Origin: Sulfitobacter sp. DFL-14
GTDB lineage: Bacteria; Pseudomonadota; Alphaproteobacteria; Rhodobacterales; Rhodobacteraceae
Reading direction: 5' to 3'
DNA: 64,000 nucleotides
Assembly: GCF_003335585.1 (NCBI RefSeq)
Contig: NZ_QBFD01000046.1
Span: 273,345 to 337,344 of the forward strand
Shown: positions 52,171 through 60,961 of the stretch, piece after piece
Layout of the letters: the number at the start of each line of letters is the position of its first letter
Position numbering within the stretch: position 1 is the first letter of the stretch
Position numbers and translations under genes: made by a program
Notes under the pieces: generated by a model
Database searches by the model: none
The model's input: only the letters and a program-made list of their open reading frames with translations
Told to the model about the DNA's origin: nothing

Positions 52171-52639
52171 CCTTGCCCCATTCGCCGGGGCCGAGCTGGA
52201 TGTCTGGCAGGCCAATGACGAGGGGTTCTATGACGTTCAGCAAAAGGGCCTGCAGCCCGACTTTAACCTGCGGGGGCGGTTCCGGACGGGGGCCGATGGC
52301 AGCTACAGGTTCTGGGCTGTGCCGCCAAAATACTATGCCATTCCCGATGACGGTCTGGTTGGTCAACTGCTTGCCCAGCTGGGCCGCCATCCCCATCGCC
52401 CCGCGCATCTGCACTACATCCTGACTGCCCAGGGGTTCGAGGCTCTGACGACGCATATCTTTGACCCCGATGATCCCTATATCCGGTCGGATGCGGTTTT
52501 CGGCGTCAAGGAAAGCCTGATGGCCAGGTTCGAGAAGATCGACAGCCCATCGGAAATAGCAGAAGCGCAAGGCGATGGCTGGTTCTGGCGGGTGGAGCAT
52601 GATTTTGTGCTGGAGCAGCAACCGGCCGGCCGCCCCTGA
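52171..52639 (+). pseudogene. 5'-truncated intradiol ring-cleavage dioxygenase (hydroxyquinol/catechol 1,2-dioxygenase type)
   Basis: The frame reads, from just after the kinase stop, GAELDVWQANDEGFYDVQQKG, then GSYRFWAVPPKYYAIPDDG and GRHPHRPAHLHYIL, the C-terminal catalytic part of an intradiol dioxygenase. The Fe(III) ligands (two Tyr and the His-x-His) are apparently kept. About 130 N-terminal residues, including the linker/dimerisation domain, are missing and there is no start codon or ribosome-binding site. The join lies within a few bases of the kinase stop, which suggests that a deletion fused the two. It is probably not expressed as a working enzyme. Confidence 0.8.
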
Positions 52640-52692
52640 GCATCTGCTGCGGGAGGTCGCCGCCTATGAAGCGCGTCAGCGAAGGCCGGCTT

Positions 52693-52992
52693 TCAAACCG
52701 GCATCTCCAGCAGGACGGAGGCCAGGCATTTGCCATGGGCATCAAGCGCGAGCGAGCGTGTGACACCGCCGGTCAAGGCGCCCCGGATCACGAAGTTGAG
52801 GGCCTGTAGCTGTGGCAGGTCATAACGGGTGACATTCCCCGCATCGAAAGTCCCGAAATGTGCCGCAACCCGCTCTGGCGTCACGGCATCGCGGATCAGG
52901 GGCCAATGCGCCGCGTCATAGGCAATGACCGATATGTTGGAGATGTCGCCCTTGTCGCCGGTCCGGGCGTGGGCGATGTCATGCAGTCTCAT
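52693..52992 (-). CDS. AtuA-like C-terminal (ferredoxin-fold) domain protein
   Basis: Small protein of about 99 residues. It begins MRLHDIAHARTGDKGDISNISVIAY, the signature of the C-terminal domain of AtuA/DUF1446 proteins, and contains LNFVIRGALTGGVTRSLALDAHGK. In AtuA of Pseudomonas this domain is fused to the larger part; here it is a separate gene overlapping the larger gene by 14 bases. The two probably form a complex. Start at 52992 chosen; an upstream ATG at 53013 is possible. Confidence 0.85.
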   Translation of the reverse strand: MRLHDIAHARTGDKGDISNISVIAYDAAHWPLIRDAVTPERVAAHFGTFDAGNVTRYDLPQLQALNFVIRGALTGGVTRSLALDAHGKCLASVLLEMPV

Positions 52993-54322
52993 GCTGTACC
53001 TCTTGCATATCAAAGGTCACGGCAACACGGTCTGCAGGCATCAGGGTCGAGGCGATGGCAAGCACCTCGCGTATGCCCTTGGTCACGCCCCCGCCGCCCG
53101 CCGGACCGGCAAGGTAGAGCCCTTCCACTTCCTCCCCGACAGCGCGGGCTGTCAGTGCATCAGGGCAGCGTGCGGCATAGCGCATGCGTACTTCGGCGGG
53201 GCAGGCGCTGGCATTGGTTGTTGGGAGGACTGAGTTCACGCCGATCAGTTCGCCACGCTGTTCCAGCAGTGCGCCAGAGATATGCGCCAACCGGTCCCTC
53301 ACCAAGTCGATGGCAAGTTGACCCCGTGCCAGGCAATTTGCCCCGGCATAGCTGATCTGGCCTTCGCCGAGCCAGCCATCGCGGTATCCGACGGAAACTT
53401 TCAGCAACCCGGTGGCAGGGGTGCCGGATGCGCCGGTCACGGCGACACGGTCCGTGCCGATCTCCTTGAACTGCACGCCTGAGAAATCCGCAACCACATC
53501 GGGTTGCAGATAGCGCGCGGGATCGTGGATTTCATAAAGCATCTGTTCGATGCAGGTGGCCCGGCTGACGCATCCTCCGCTGCCGTCCAGCTTGGTGATG
53601 ACGGCATTGCCATCACGGTCCACCTCGGCCAGCGGGTGCCCGATGTTCGCCAGATCAGGCACATCTTTCACACCGGGGTCAGCAAAATAGCCGCCGGTGA
53701 TCTGTGCCGCGCATTCCAGCAGATGCCCGACAAGGATGCCACGGCCCAGGCGGGTCCAGTCGTCGCGGGCCCAGCCGAATTCGTGCACCAGGGGGGCCAG
53801 AAACAGCGAAGGGTCAGAGGCGCGCCCGCAAATGACCACATCGGCGCCCGCGTTCAACGCGGCGACAAGGCCGTCGATCCCGATATAGGCATTGGCCGAG
53901 ACCAGCCGGTCGCCAAGCGCTGATGCGGTTGTGCCGGTTTCATCCAGCGTGAAATCCCCGATCCGGTCCACCACGTCATCGCCTGTCACGGCTGCGACCT
54001 TTAGCCCGGTCAACCCAAGCTCCCGTGCAACGGCGCGGGTTTTTTCGGCGGCAGCGCGCGGGTTTGCCGCCCCCATGTTCGTGACAATCCGCGTGCCGCT
54101 CCGCACACAGGCGGGCAGCACCGCCCGCATGCGCCGCTCAAGCAAAGGATCGTAGCCCTGAGACGGATCGAGGCTGCGGGCCTGTTGGGCAAGGGCGATG
54201 GTACGCTCCCCCAGACATTCGAACACCAGGTAATCCAGCTGTCCCCGTTCGGCCAGCGCGATGGCAGGCGCGATGCGGTCGCCCTGAAAACCGGCACCCG
54301 CCCCGATGCGCAAGACACTCAT
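52979..54322 (-). CDS. AtuA/DUF1446 family protein (large part)
   Basis: Protein of 447 residues, with the DUF1446 signature: SVLRIGAGAGFQGDRIAPAIALAERGQLDYLVFECLGE, TNMGAANPRAAAEK, GADVVICGRASDPSLFLAPLVHEFGW and GPAGGGGVTKGIREVLA. AtuA is needed for acyclic terpene use in Pseudomonas, but its reaction is not defined and the family is broader. The ATG overlaps the TRAP permease stop by 4 bases, so it follows the transporter in one operon. It probably acts on the compound imported by the TAXI system. Confidence 0.88.
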   Translation of the reverse strand: MSVLRIGAGAGFQGDRIAPAIALAERGQLDYLVFECLGERTIALAQQARSLDPSQGYDPLLERRMRAVLPACVRSGTRIVTNMGAANPRAAAEKTRAVARELGLTGLKVAAVTGDDVVDRIGDFTLDETGTTASALGDRLVSANAYIGIDGLVAALNAGADVVICGRASDPSLFLAPLVHEFGWARDDWTRLGRGILVGHLLECAAQITGGYFADPGVKDVPDLANIGHPLAEVDRDGNAVITKLDGSGGCVSRATCIEQMLYEIHDPARYLQPDVVADFSGVQFKEIGTDRVAVTGASGTPATGLLKVSVGYRDGWLGEGQISYAGANCLARGQLAIDLVRDRLAHISGALLEQRGELIGVNSVLPTTNASACPAEVRMRYAARCPDALTARAVGEEVEGLYLAGPAGGGGVTKGIREVLAIASTLMPADRVAVTFDMQEVQHETA

Positions 54323-56178
54323 GCCAGCGCCCTCCGTTGAACGCGGCCCGTGAAATGTGCCGCGACAAGGATCGCAAGCGCCAGGAATGGGGTCACCGGT
54401 TGCGGATAGATCGCCAGTGCGATGACCACGGCGTAGATCGCGATGTCGACCGGTTTGCGGCCGTACAGCCTGGCCCCTGACAGCAGGGCCGGGACCGCAA
54501 GCACCAATACCAGCCCGGCAGCCAGGGCTTCGAGGATGTCCAGCGCGCTGCCGCCCAGCAGCATCCCCGGATAAAGCAGCAGCAGGAAGGGCACGATATA
54601 GGTGACGGCACCCAGCCTGACAGCCTCTCCCGCTGCGGGCAGCCAGTTGGTTCCGGCGATCCCCGCACCGACAAAGACAGCGACACAAACGGGCGGTGTA
54701 ATGACGGATATTGTCGCGAAATAGAACACAAAGAGATGCGCTGCCAGCGGGTCCACCCCCACCGCCGTCATCGCGGGAGCAAGCACCGCCGCGACCAGGA
54801 CGTAAGCGGCGGTCGTGGGCAGCCCCATGCCCATGATCAGGCAGACCGCGCCCACGATCAGCGCGACCAGCACCATGGAATCTCCGGCCATGCTGACAAT
54901 CAGTGACGACAGGGTGACCCCGATCCCGGTCAGGTTGATCATCGACACCAGTACCTGCGCCCCGGCCAGCAAGACGCCGATGATGACAAGTCCCTTGCCT
55001 GCGTCCTCCAGCCCGTTCAGCAGTTTGTCCGCCATCTCGCGCAGGCTGAGCCGCCCGGTTTCCGTCCCGAAAAAGGCGATCAGCAAACCGATGATGCCGT
55101 AAAAGGCGGAGGTAGAGATCGAACGCCCCATCCAGATGCCGATACCAAGCCCGCCAAGCGCACAGAGGATCGGAAGCACGCGGCGCGGGGCGAGGATGCT
55201 CCCCCATGCGGGCATTTCATCCTCCGGCACGATGGCCAGCCCGCGCCGCAGGGCGACAAAATGCACGGTCATGAAGACCGACAGATAGAACAGCACCGCG
55301 GGCAGGATCGCGGCAACGATGATGGTCAGGTAGGGCACGCCGAGGATTTCGGCCATGACAAAGGCCGCGGCGCCCATGATCGGCGGTGCGATCTGCCCGC
55401 CGGTGGAGGCAACAGCTTCGACCGCTGCCGCGAAGGGGCGCGGATAGCCGAGGCGGATCATCATCGGAATGGTAAAGTTGCCGGTGGTCGCCACATTTGC
55501 CACGGCAGAGCCGGAGATCATCCCGAACAAGCCGCTGGCGATGGTCGCGATCTTGGCGGCCCCGCCGGGCTGGCGACCGCCCAACCGCATGGCCAGATCC
55601 ATGAACGCCTGCCCGCCGCCCGTGTGCAGCAGCAGCGCGCCAAAAAGGACGAAGGCCGCGATCACCGTCGCGGCGACACCCGTCAGCATGCCCCAGATGC
55701 CCAGATCACCCAGGAAAATCGTCTCTGTCACAAAGGCCGTATCGAAACCGCGATGGCGCAGCGGCCCCGGCAGGTGGTTCCCGAACAGGGCATAGCCCAG
55801 CCCAAGCAGCACCAGGATCGGAAAGATGATCCCGACAGTGCGCCGGCCCAGCTCCAGAACCGCCAGCACCAGACCGACGGTCAGCGCCTTGTCCAGGGCC
55901 GTGGCCCAGGGAAGGGTCGTCATGATCGTGTCGTAGTTCACCACGACATAGGCACAGGCCGCCACCGATATCGCACAAAGCGCGAGATCGACGGCAAGTC
56001 CCGCCGGGCGCCAGGGTTTCCCGGCACCCAGCGGAAACAGCGCAAAACCCAGACAGGTCACCAGCGCGAGGAACAAGGCCCTCTGGATCAGCCCCTCGAA
56101 GGGGCCGGTTGCCGCTGTGTAGAGGACGAAGAGACCGACGAAGATCGCCAGACCCCGCTGAACACGCTGGAGTGTCAT
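54319..56178 (-). CDS. TRAP transporter permease, fused type (second TAXI system)
   Basis: Inner-membrane permease of 619 residues. An N-terminal DctQ-like part (~1-130) is followed by DctM motifs FGMISGSAVANVATTGNFTIPMMIRLGY, ASTGGQIAPPIMGAAAFVMAEI and GMGLPTTAAYVLVAAVLAPAM. It starts 10 bases after its binding-protein gene, without an intervening hairpin, unlike the other systems in the window. It lacks a DUF1850 partner. Substrate is probably the compound handled by the AtuA-like pair. Confidence 0.92.
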   Translation of the reverse strand: MTLQRVQRGLAIFVGLFVLYTAATGPFEGLIQRALFLALVTCLGFALFPLGAGKPWRPAGLAVDLALCAISVAACAYVVVNYDTIMTTLPWATALDKALTVGLVLAVLELGRRTVGIIFPILVLLGLGYALFGNHLPGPLRHRGFDTAFVTETIFLGDLGIWGMLTGVAATVIAAFVLFGALLLHTGGGQAFMDLAMRLGGRQPGGAAKIATIASGLFGMISGSAVANVATTGNFTIPMMIRLGYPRPFAAAVEAVASTGGQIAPPIMGAAAFVMAEILGVPYLTIIVAAILPAVLFYLSVFMTVHFVALRRGLAIVPEDEMPAWGSILAPRRVLPILCALGGLGIGIWMGRSISTSAFYGIIGLLIAFFGTETGRLSLREMADKLLNGLEDAGKGLVIIGVLLAGAQVLVSMINLTGIGVTLSSLIVSMAGDSMVLVALIVGAVCLIMGMGLPTTAAYVLVAAVLAPAMTAVGVDPLAAHLFVFYFATISVITPPVCVAVFVGAGIAGTNWLPAAGEAVRLGAVTYIVPFLLLLYPGMLLGGSALDILEALAAGLVLVLAVPALLSGARLYGRKPVDIAIYAVVIALAIYPQPVTPFLALAILVAAHFTGRVQRRALA

Positions 56179-56188
56179 GGATAGCGCC

Positions 56189-57151
56189 TTACTCTGCCGG
56201 TTTCAGCTTGGCGGGCAGGTCGATGCCCTGTTCATTGAACCAGCGCGCGGCACCGGGATGCAGCGGGATCGTCCCGAACTGCAGCGTGATGTCGGCCAGG
56301 CTCTCGCCCTTCAGGCTGGCCATCGCATTGGCCTGCGCTTCGGTATCCTCCATCACGGATTTGACGATCTGATAGGCGGTTTCCTCGTCCATCGAGGAAG
56401 GCGCTGCAACGCCGACGCCAAAGCTCCAGGTCGTATAGGCGGGCACGCCATCTGCCGCGCCCTCGGGAATGTCGACGACGGAGATATCGGGCATCTCAGC
56501 CCTGAGCTTGTCCGACTGCTCCGGCGTCAGGCCCAGAATGGCAATCTCGGTCGATGTGGCGATGTCCATCGTCGATCCGTCCAGCTTGTTGCCCGAACCG
56601 GACTTTACATATCCCGCGACCCGGTTGTCCTTGATCATGTCGACCACATCCGTTGTCGAACCGCGCACGTAATCCGCCGTCAGCCCCAGGGTGTTGAAAA
56701 CAGCTTCGGTGGTGGATTCAGTTGCCGACCCCTTGATGCCCGGATTGAAGCGGACGCCGGCAAGGCCGGACAGGTCCGCAACACCAGCATCCGCCCGCAT
56801 GACCACGTTCTGCGGCGCGCCGGTATAGACCCAGAGCAGCATCAGATCCTGTTGCTTGCCTTCGAATTCATTGCTGCCTGCGACAGCGTGCTGCGCGACG
56901 TTTGTGGTGACCAGCCCAAGGTCGACCTGCCCCCGCTCCATCCGCCGGATGTTGTCCATCGTGGCACCCGTCTCGACCACCGATGCGCGCAGGCCTTCGG
57001 CGTTTTCATTGATCAGCTGGCCCACGGCAACAAAATAGCCATAGTGGCTGGACGAGGCCGAGGTCGAACCGATCAGCAGGTCGGTGTTTTGTGCGGACAA
57101 TGGTCCGGCAAGCATGGTTGCACCCAAAAGGGCGTGAACGAAATGTTTCAT
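56189..57151 (-). CDS. TAXI-family TRAP transporter solute-binding protein (second system)
   Basis: Periplasmic binding protein of 320 residues with a short signal peptide ending AGPLSA. Family features are TDLLIGSTSASSSHYGYFVAVGQLINENA, MRRMERGQVDLGLVTTNVAQHA-like central region, and the C-terminus QFGTIPLHPGAARWFNEQGIDLP. GGGAGG precedes the start. It heads an operon with the fused TRAP permease and the AtuA-like pair, divergent from a LysR regulator. Confidence 0.92.
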   Translation of the reverse strand: MKHFVHALLGATMLAGPLSAQNTDLLIGSTSASSSHYGYFVAVGQLINENAEGLRASVVETGATMDNIRRMERGQVDLGLVTTNVAQHAVAGSNEFEGKQQDLMLLWVYTGAPQNVVMRADAGVADLSGLAGVRFNPGIKGSATESTTEAVFNTLGLTADYVRGSTTDVVDMIKDNRVAGYVKSGSGNKLDGSTMDIATSTEIAILGLTPEQSDKLRAEMPDISVVDIPEGAADGVPAYTTWSFGVGVAAPSSMDEETAYQIVKSVMEDTEAQANAMASLKGESLADITLQFGTIPLHPGAARWFNEQGIDLPAKLKPAE

Positions 57152-57243
57152 GGTTTCCTCCCATTTTGCACCGCATGGCGCGCTGCTGAAAGGTGCCTCA
57201 AGTCCTCTATTGTGAAAAGTGAGATATTGTTGATAATTGATGC

Positions 57244-58152
57244 ATGAAACGCAACACTCCCTCGCTCGCGGATTTCCGGGCGGCCCTTGTCGTCAGTGAA
57301 AGCGGGACGTTTCGCGCGGCCTCCGAAGTTCTGGGCATGTCGGCCTCGGCGCTATCCCGGCAGATCGCGGCGCTGGAGGCCCGTCTGGGCGCGCGTCTGT
57401 TTGACCGCGACACACGCAATGTCACGCCCACCACCTCCGGGCTGGCCTTTGCCAAACTGGCAGAGCGGATGGTCAACACATCAACGGATGTGATGGCCGA
57501 ATTCGATGCGCATCTGTCCGCCAGCAACGGGCGGCTGACCATCGCGGGGTTGCCATCGGTGACTGCGGGCCTTTTGCCGGATCTGCTTGCCAGTTTCTCC
57601 CGGGCGCATCCGGACATCGACCTGCGTATCATTGACGCGCTGTCCGGCAGCGTGGTGGAGGCGATAGAGACCGGGCGCGCGGACATCGGATTCACGGCGG
57701 GCACCGTGTCGGCGCGGATGCGGCTGACGTTTCATCCCCTGATGGACGATACATTTGTGGCAGTCGGCGCACCGGGCGGGCCCCTGGAACAGGATCGCAT
57801 CTATGACATGGCGGAATTGGTTGAAATGCCGCTGATCGCCATGGAACGCGGCACCAGCGTGCGCGAATTGTTCGACGGCGCCTGCCAGCGCATCGACAAG
57901 GTGGTGTCACCACGGTTCGAAGTGGCCCACCTTGCCACTGCGGGGGCGCTGGTGGCGGTGAACCTCGGTATCATATTGCTGCCCACCCTGACGCTGCCGG
58001 TCCTGCCGATGGAGCGGCTGGTACGGCGAGGGATATCCGATTTCGGGGCAAGGCGGCGGATCGGACTTGTGCACCAGCCTGGAAGGTCGCTGTCACCCAC
58101 AGCGTCAGCCTTCCTGGCCCATGTGCGGCGCAATATTCCGGCTGGTAAGTAA
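57244..58152 (+). CDS. LysR-family transcriptional regulator
   Basis: Regulator of 302 residues. The N-terminal winged helix reads FRAALVVSESGTFRAASEVLGMSASALSRQIAALEARLGARLFDRD, followed by the effector-binding domain (IAGLPSVTAGLLPDLLASFSRAHPDIDLRI). It is divergent from the TAXI/AtuA operon with 92 bases between starts, the usual LysR arrangement, so it very likely controls that operon in response to the imported compound. Confidence 0.93.
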   Translation: MKRNTPSLADFRAALVVSESGTFRAASEVLGMSASALSRQIAALEARLGARLFDRDTRNVTPTTSGLAFAKLAERMVNTSTDVMAEFDAHLSASNGRLTIAGLPSVTAGLLPDLLASFSRAHPDIDLRIIDALSGSVVEAIETGRADIGFTAGTVSARMRLTFHPLMDDTFVAVGAPGGPLEQDRIYDMAELVEMPLIAMERGTSVRELFDGACQRIDKVVSPRFEVAHLATAGALVAVNLGIILLPTLTLPVLPMERLVRRGISDFGARRRIGLVHQPGRSLSPTASAFLAHVRRNIPAGK

Positions 58153-58221
58153 TAGAACAAACGGATGCCGGGGCCCTGCCGAAAGATCAATCTCAATGAA
58201 TGAGATAGTGTCTAAAGGGCC

Positions 58222-58923
58222 TTACAGAGCCTCAAAATGGGCGCGTTCTGCGTTCATGGCAGTTTTCCAGTCGCCGCGCAGGTGGTCCATGCTGCGCGGA
58301 ATCCTGGCCTCCAGCACCTCCGCGCTCTCAATCCGTTCGGTACGGAAGTAGCGGAAGGATTGCCGAAGCTCGCACCAGGCTGCGATTATCCGGCCTGCGT
58401 CGCGATAGCCCAGAAGGATCGGCCAGATGATGCGGTCGGTCCTGGTGCCGCTTTCATCCACATAGGTCAGCCTGATCTTTGATCGCTCGCGGATGGCCTG
58501 GCGGATTGCCGAAGCCTCCAGCCTCTCTGCCGGCGCGGTCACGGGGGCCACGCTGGTTGCTGGCTGATAGAACAGGGACTGCGTGGCAGGTGGGGCAACC
58601 GCTTCCAACCGGGCGAGCAGGGCCTCGGCGGCGCGGGCAAGTTCCGGCTCTCCGCGGGTTTTCACCCATTGTGCGCCCAGAACGGCGGCTTCGATCTCTT
58701 CCGTTTTCAGCATCAGTGGCGGCATGTGGAATCCGCTTTCAAGGATATAGCCCACGCCTGCCTCACCCAGGATCGGAACGCGCTGCGCCATCAGGGCGGC
58801 AATGTCGCGGTAGACCGTACGCTGCGAGACCTCCAGCTCGGTGGCGATGCGGCTTGCCGGGATCGGGCCACGGGCGCGGCGCAGGATCTCGATGATCTCG
58901 AACAATCGGTCGCCGCGGCGCAT
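58222..58923 (-). CDS. YafY-type HTH/WYL regulator
   Basis: Regulator of 233 residues. The N-terminal HTH_11 domain reads RLFEIIEILRRARGPIPASRIATELEVSQRTVYRDIAALMAQRVPILGEAGVGY. The C-terminal WYL domain has YVDESGTRTDRIIWPILLGY and AWCELRQSFRYFRTERI. WYL domains bind nucleotides, DNA or small ligands. The ATG at 58923 has AAGGAG 6 bases before it. It is divergent from the GFA gene, which may be its target. Confidence 0.9.
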   Translation of the reverse strand: MRRGDRLFEIIEILRRARGPIPASRIATELEVSQRTVYRDIAALMAQRVPILGEAGVGYILESGFHMPPLMLKTEEIEAAVLGAQWVKTRGEPELARAAEALLARLEAVAPPATQSLFYQPATSVAPVTAPAERLEASAIRQAIRERSKIRLTYVDESGTRTDRIIWPILLGYRDAGRIIAAWCELRQSFRYFRTERIESAEVLEARIPRSMDHLRGDWKTAMNAERAHFEAL

Positions 58924-59032
58924 CTGGGTCTCCTTCGGACTGCCGGTATCATGGTGACATGATGCTGCCACCACGCTGTCAGCATGGTGCAGATATATCC
59001 GCGCCATACTCAACCAGGAAATGGAACGGATC

Positions 59033-59410
59033 ATGGAAATCAATGGAAGCTGCCTTTGTGGTGCAGTGGCATTTGTCATCGCGGGAACGCCAAAGAGCAT
59101 GGGCAGCTGTCACTGCTCGCGCTGCCGCAAGCTGGGCACATCGACGGTGGTTTTTGTCGGACGGGATCAGTTCAGGCTGACGCGGGGCCGCGACATGATC
59201 GAGACCATCGCGCCCCCACCGGGCAGCAGCTATATGCGGTCCTTCTGCAAGGGTTGCGGCACGTCACTGGGCGAGCCCTTGTCACCGGACGAGGCTTTTC
59301 CGATCAACGCGCAATGTCTGGACGGTGATCCGGGTCTGCGGATCAGCTATCATGAATTCACCTCCGACGCGCCCGCCTGGGCACCGGCAAAGCAGATGGG
59401 CGCGGGATAG
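59033..59410 (+). CDS. GFA-family (Gfa-like, zinc-binding) protein
   Basis: Cytosolic protein of about 125 residues. Zinc ligands appear as GSCLCGAVAF, CHCSRCRKLG and FCKGCGTSLG, the Gfa layout. The founding member was described as a glutathione-dependent formaldehyde-activating enzyme, a role now doubted, and most members have no known activity. A second in-frame ATG at 59021 is possible but sits too close to its ribosome-binding site. Confidence 0.88.
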   Translation: MEINGSCLCGAVAFVIAGTPKSMGSCHCSRCRKLGTSTVVFVGRDQFRLTRGRDMIETIAPPPGSSYMRSFCKGCGTSLGEPLSPDEAFPINAQCLDGDPGLRISYHEFTSDAPAWAPAKQMGAG

Positions 59411-59414
59411 AGCC

Positions 59415-59939
59415 TCAGTCGAAGATCATGCCGCTGTGCTGTTCCAGGTAGATGCGCAGCCAGGGCGTGAAGAGGGCGGGCGATGCCGCGATCTCTGCCG
59501 CCAGCGCGGCGGGGGTGATCCAGCGGGTCGCCATCACCTCGGCGGGGTTCGGGGCGAGGGGCAGATCGGCGGGGGCCTCGGCAAGGAAGACCTCGACCAG
59601 TTCATGTTCGATCAATCCGTTGCCCACCTCGGCGCGGTATTCGACCTGCCCGCGATGGTCCAGGTCGAGCCCCGTGATGCCCAGTTCCTCATCCAGACGG
59701 CGGCTGGCGCAGGCCAGCGCTGCCTCGCCCCATTCGGGATGCGTGCAGCATGTGTTCGCCCAGAGCCCTGGCGTATGATATTTGCCAAGCGCACGCTGCT
59801 GGATCAGGATCTTTCCGGCCCGCATGACAAAGACCGAAACCGCCAGGTGGCGCAGCCCGCGCTGGTGCGCTGCCAGTTTTTCGACGGGCGTCAATGTGCC
59901 GTCAATCCAGGCGGGGATCATGATATCGGTCGGCGTCAT
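59415..59939 (-). CDS. idi: Isopentenyl-diphosphate delta-isomerase, type I
   Basis: Nudix-fold enzyme of 174 residues that interconverts isopentenyl and dimethylallyl diphosphate for isoprenoid, quinone and carotenoid synthesis. Signatures are KYHTPGLWANTCCTHPEWGE with the catalytic Cys, RRLDEELGI of the Nudix-like box, and the late EVMATRWITP. It converges on the GFA gene with a 4-base gap. Rhodobacteraceae often keep idi near photosynthesis or respiratory genes; a cytochrome c gene is divergent here. Confidence 0.94.
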   Translation of the reverse strand: MTPTDIMIPAWIDGTLTPVEKLAAHQRGLRHLAVSVFVMRAGKILIQQRALGKYHTPGLWANTCCTHPEWGEAALACASRRLDEELGITGLDLDHRGQVEYRAEVGNGLIEHELVEVFLAEAPADLPLAPNPAEVMATRWITPAALAAEIAASPALFTPWLRIYLEQHSGMIFD

Positions 59940-60082
59940 GCGGCCCTTCCTGCCACCAAACCTGTCGGCTGCGCAAGGTCTTCGATCAGGTCTTGAGATG
60001 CCCATCTATCCTGTCGATTCCGGATGCATTGGAGGGCGACATATGAACGCAGTGGATCATTGTCAGCCTCATAAAATGTCAT
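59936..60082 (-). CDS. Possible small ORF upstream of and coupled to idi
   Basis: A 48-codon frame (starting MTFYEADNDPLRSYVALQC) ends in a 4-base overlap (ATGA) with the idi start. Its composition looks protein-like and the overlap suggests translational coupling, but there is no good ribosome-binding site and I do not recognise it. It may be a leader peptide or chance. Confidence 0.3.
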   Translation of the reverse strand: MTFYEADNDPLRSYVALQCIRNRQDRWASQDLIEDLAQPTGLVAGRAA

Positions 60083-60208
60083 GCTAGTCATGTGGTTGAG
60101 GGCAAACCGCGTCTGCGTTCGGCCGACGCCATGGCTTTGCAAGGTTGCATTCACCGCCGTGGAAGATGCACTAGGGTAGCGGGTGAAGCACATGAACAGG
60201 AGTTTGTC

Positions 60209-60664
60209 ATGAATATTGTAAAGACAGCCGTGCTTGGTTTTGCGCTGGCCGCTGGTCCTGCTTTTGCTGACAGTCACGCAACGGGTGATGCCGCGGCGGG
60301 CGAGAAAGTCTTTGCCAAGTGCAAGGCATGTCATTCGATTGTCGATGCGGCTGGCGACACGATTGTCAAAGGGGGCCGGACGGGACCGAACCTTTATGGG
60401 ATCTACACCCGCGTTGCCGGCGCAGATGAAGATTTTGCCAGCAAATACGGCAGTTCGATGGTCGAAGCCGGTGAGGCCGGACTGGCGTGGAACGAGCAGG
60501 ATTTCATTGGCTATGTGCAGGACCCGCGCGCGTTCCTGCAAAACTACCTTGATGACCGCAAGGCGCGGACCAAGATGTCGTTCAAACTGCGCAAGGAAGA
60601 TGATGCGCGCAATCTCTGGGCCTATCTGGTGTCCGTCGGACCCGAGGTTGAAGAGACAAACTGA
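60209..60664 (+). CDS. Periplasmic class I c-type cytochrome (cytochrome c2/c550-like)
   Basis: Soluble electron carrier of 151 residues with a signal peptide ending GPAFA. Heme is attached at C38-K-A-C41-H42, with GPNLYGIYTRVAG after it as in cytochrome c2, and Met123 in TKMSF as probable distal ligand. It would carry electrons between the bc1 complex and oxidases or a reaction centre. AACAGGAG precedes the ATG at 60209. It is alone on its strand, divergent from idi, and followed by a hairpin. Confidence 0.92.
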   Translation: MNIVKTAVLGFALAAGPAFADSHATGDAAAGEKVFAKCKACHSIVDAAGDTIVKGGRTGPNLYGIYTRVAGADEDFASKYGSSMVEAGEAGLAWNEQDFIGYVQDPRAFLQNYLDDRKARTKMSFKLRKEDDARNLWAYLVSVGPEVEETN

Positions 60665-60682
60665 CCCGCTGCACGAAGCGGA

Positions 60683-60718
60683 AAATTGGCGGTGCTGCAA
60701 AGGCATTGCCGCCAATTT
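60683..60718 (+). terminator. Hairpin after the cytochrome c gene
   Basis: A perfect 10-bp inverted repeat AAATTGGCGG / CCGCCAATTT with a 16-nt loop begins 18 bases after the stop. The T-run is inside the stem arm rather than after it, so termination is likely but not certain. Confidence 0.6.
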
Positions 60719-60806
60719 CCGTTTGGCGGATGGCGATCTCAAATAGAGACGGTTTCAGCGCATGGTCCTGACCATGGGGCGGGGCGGGCGTTTTGCGGTA
60801 ATTAAT

Positions 60807-60833
60807 TTCAAGCTCAAAATATTTCTGCTTGAA
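60807..60833. promoter_or_regulatory. AT-rich dyad upstream of the liv-type operon
   Basis: TTCAAGC-N13-GCTTGAA lies in a short AT-rich island (about 60795-60845), about 130 bases before the binding-protein gene. The island probably contains the promoter and the dyad may be an operator. No regulator can be assigned. Confidence 0.4.
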
Positions 60834-60961
60834 GTAAATTTACCCGACCGCTAACTTGGAGTCTGAGCCAAAAGGGATTCATGCGGTCGCTTGCGTGTGG
60901 CGCAGAACTTTTACAAGCTCAGTCGAGCGCAAAAATGCGCCGGTCCAATTGGGAGATTATG

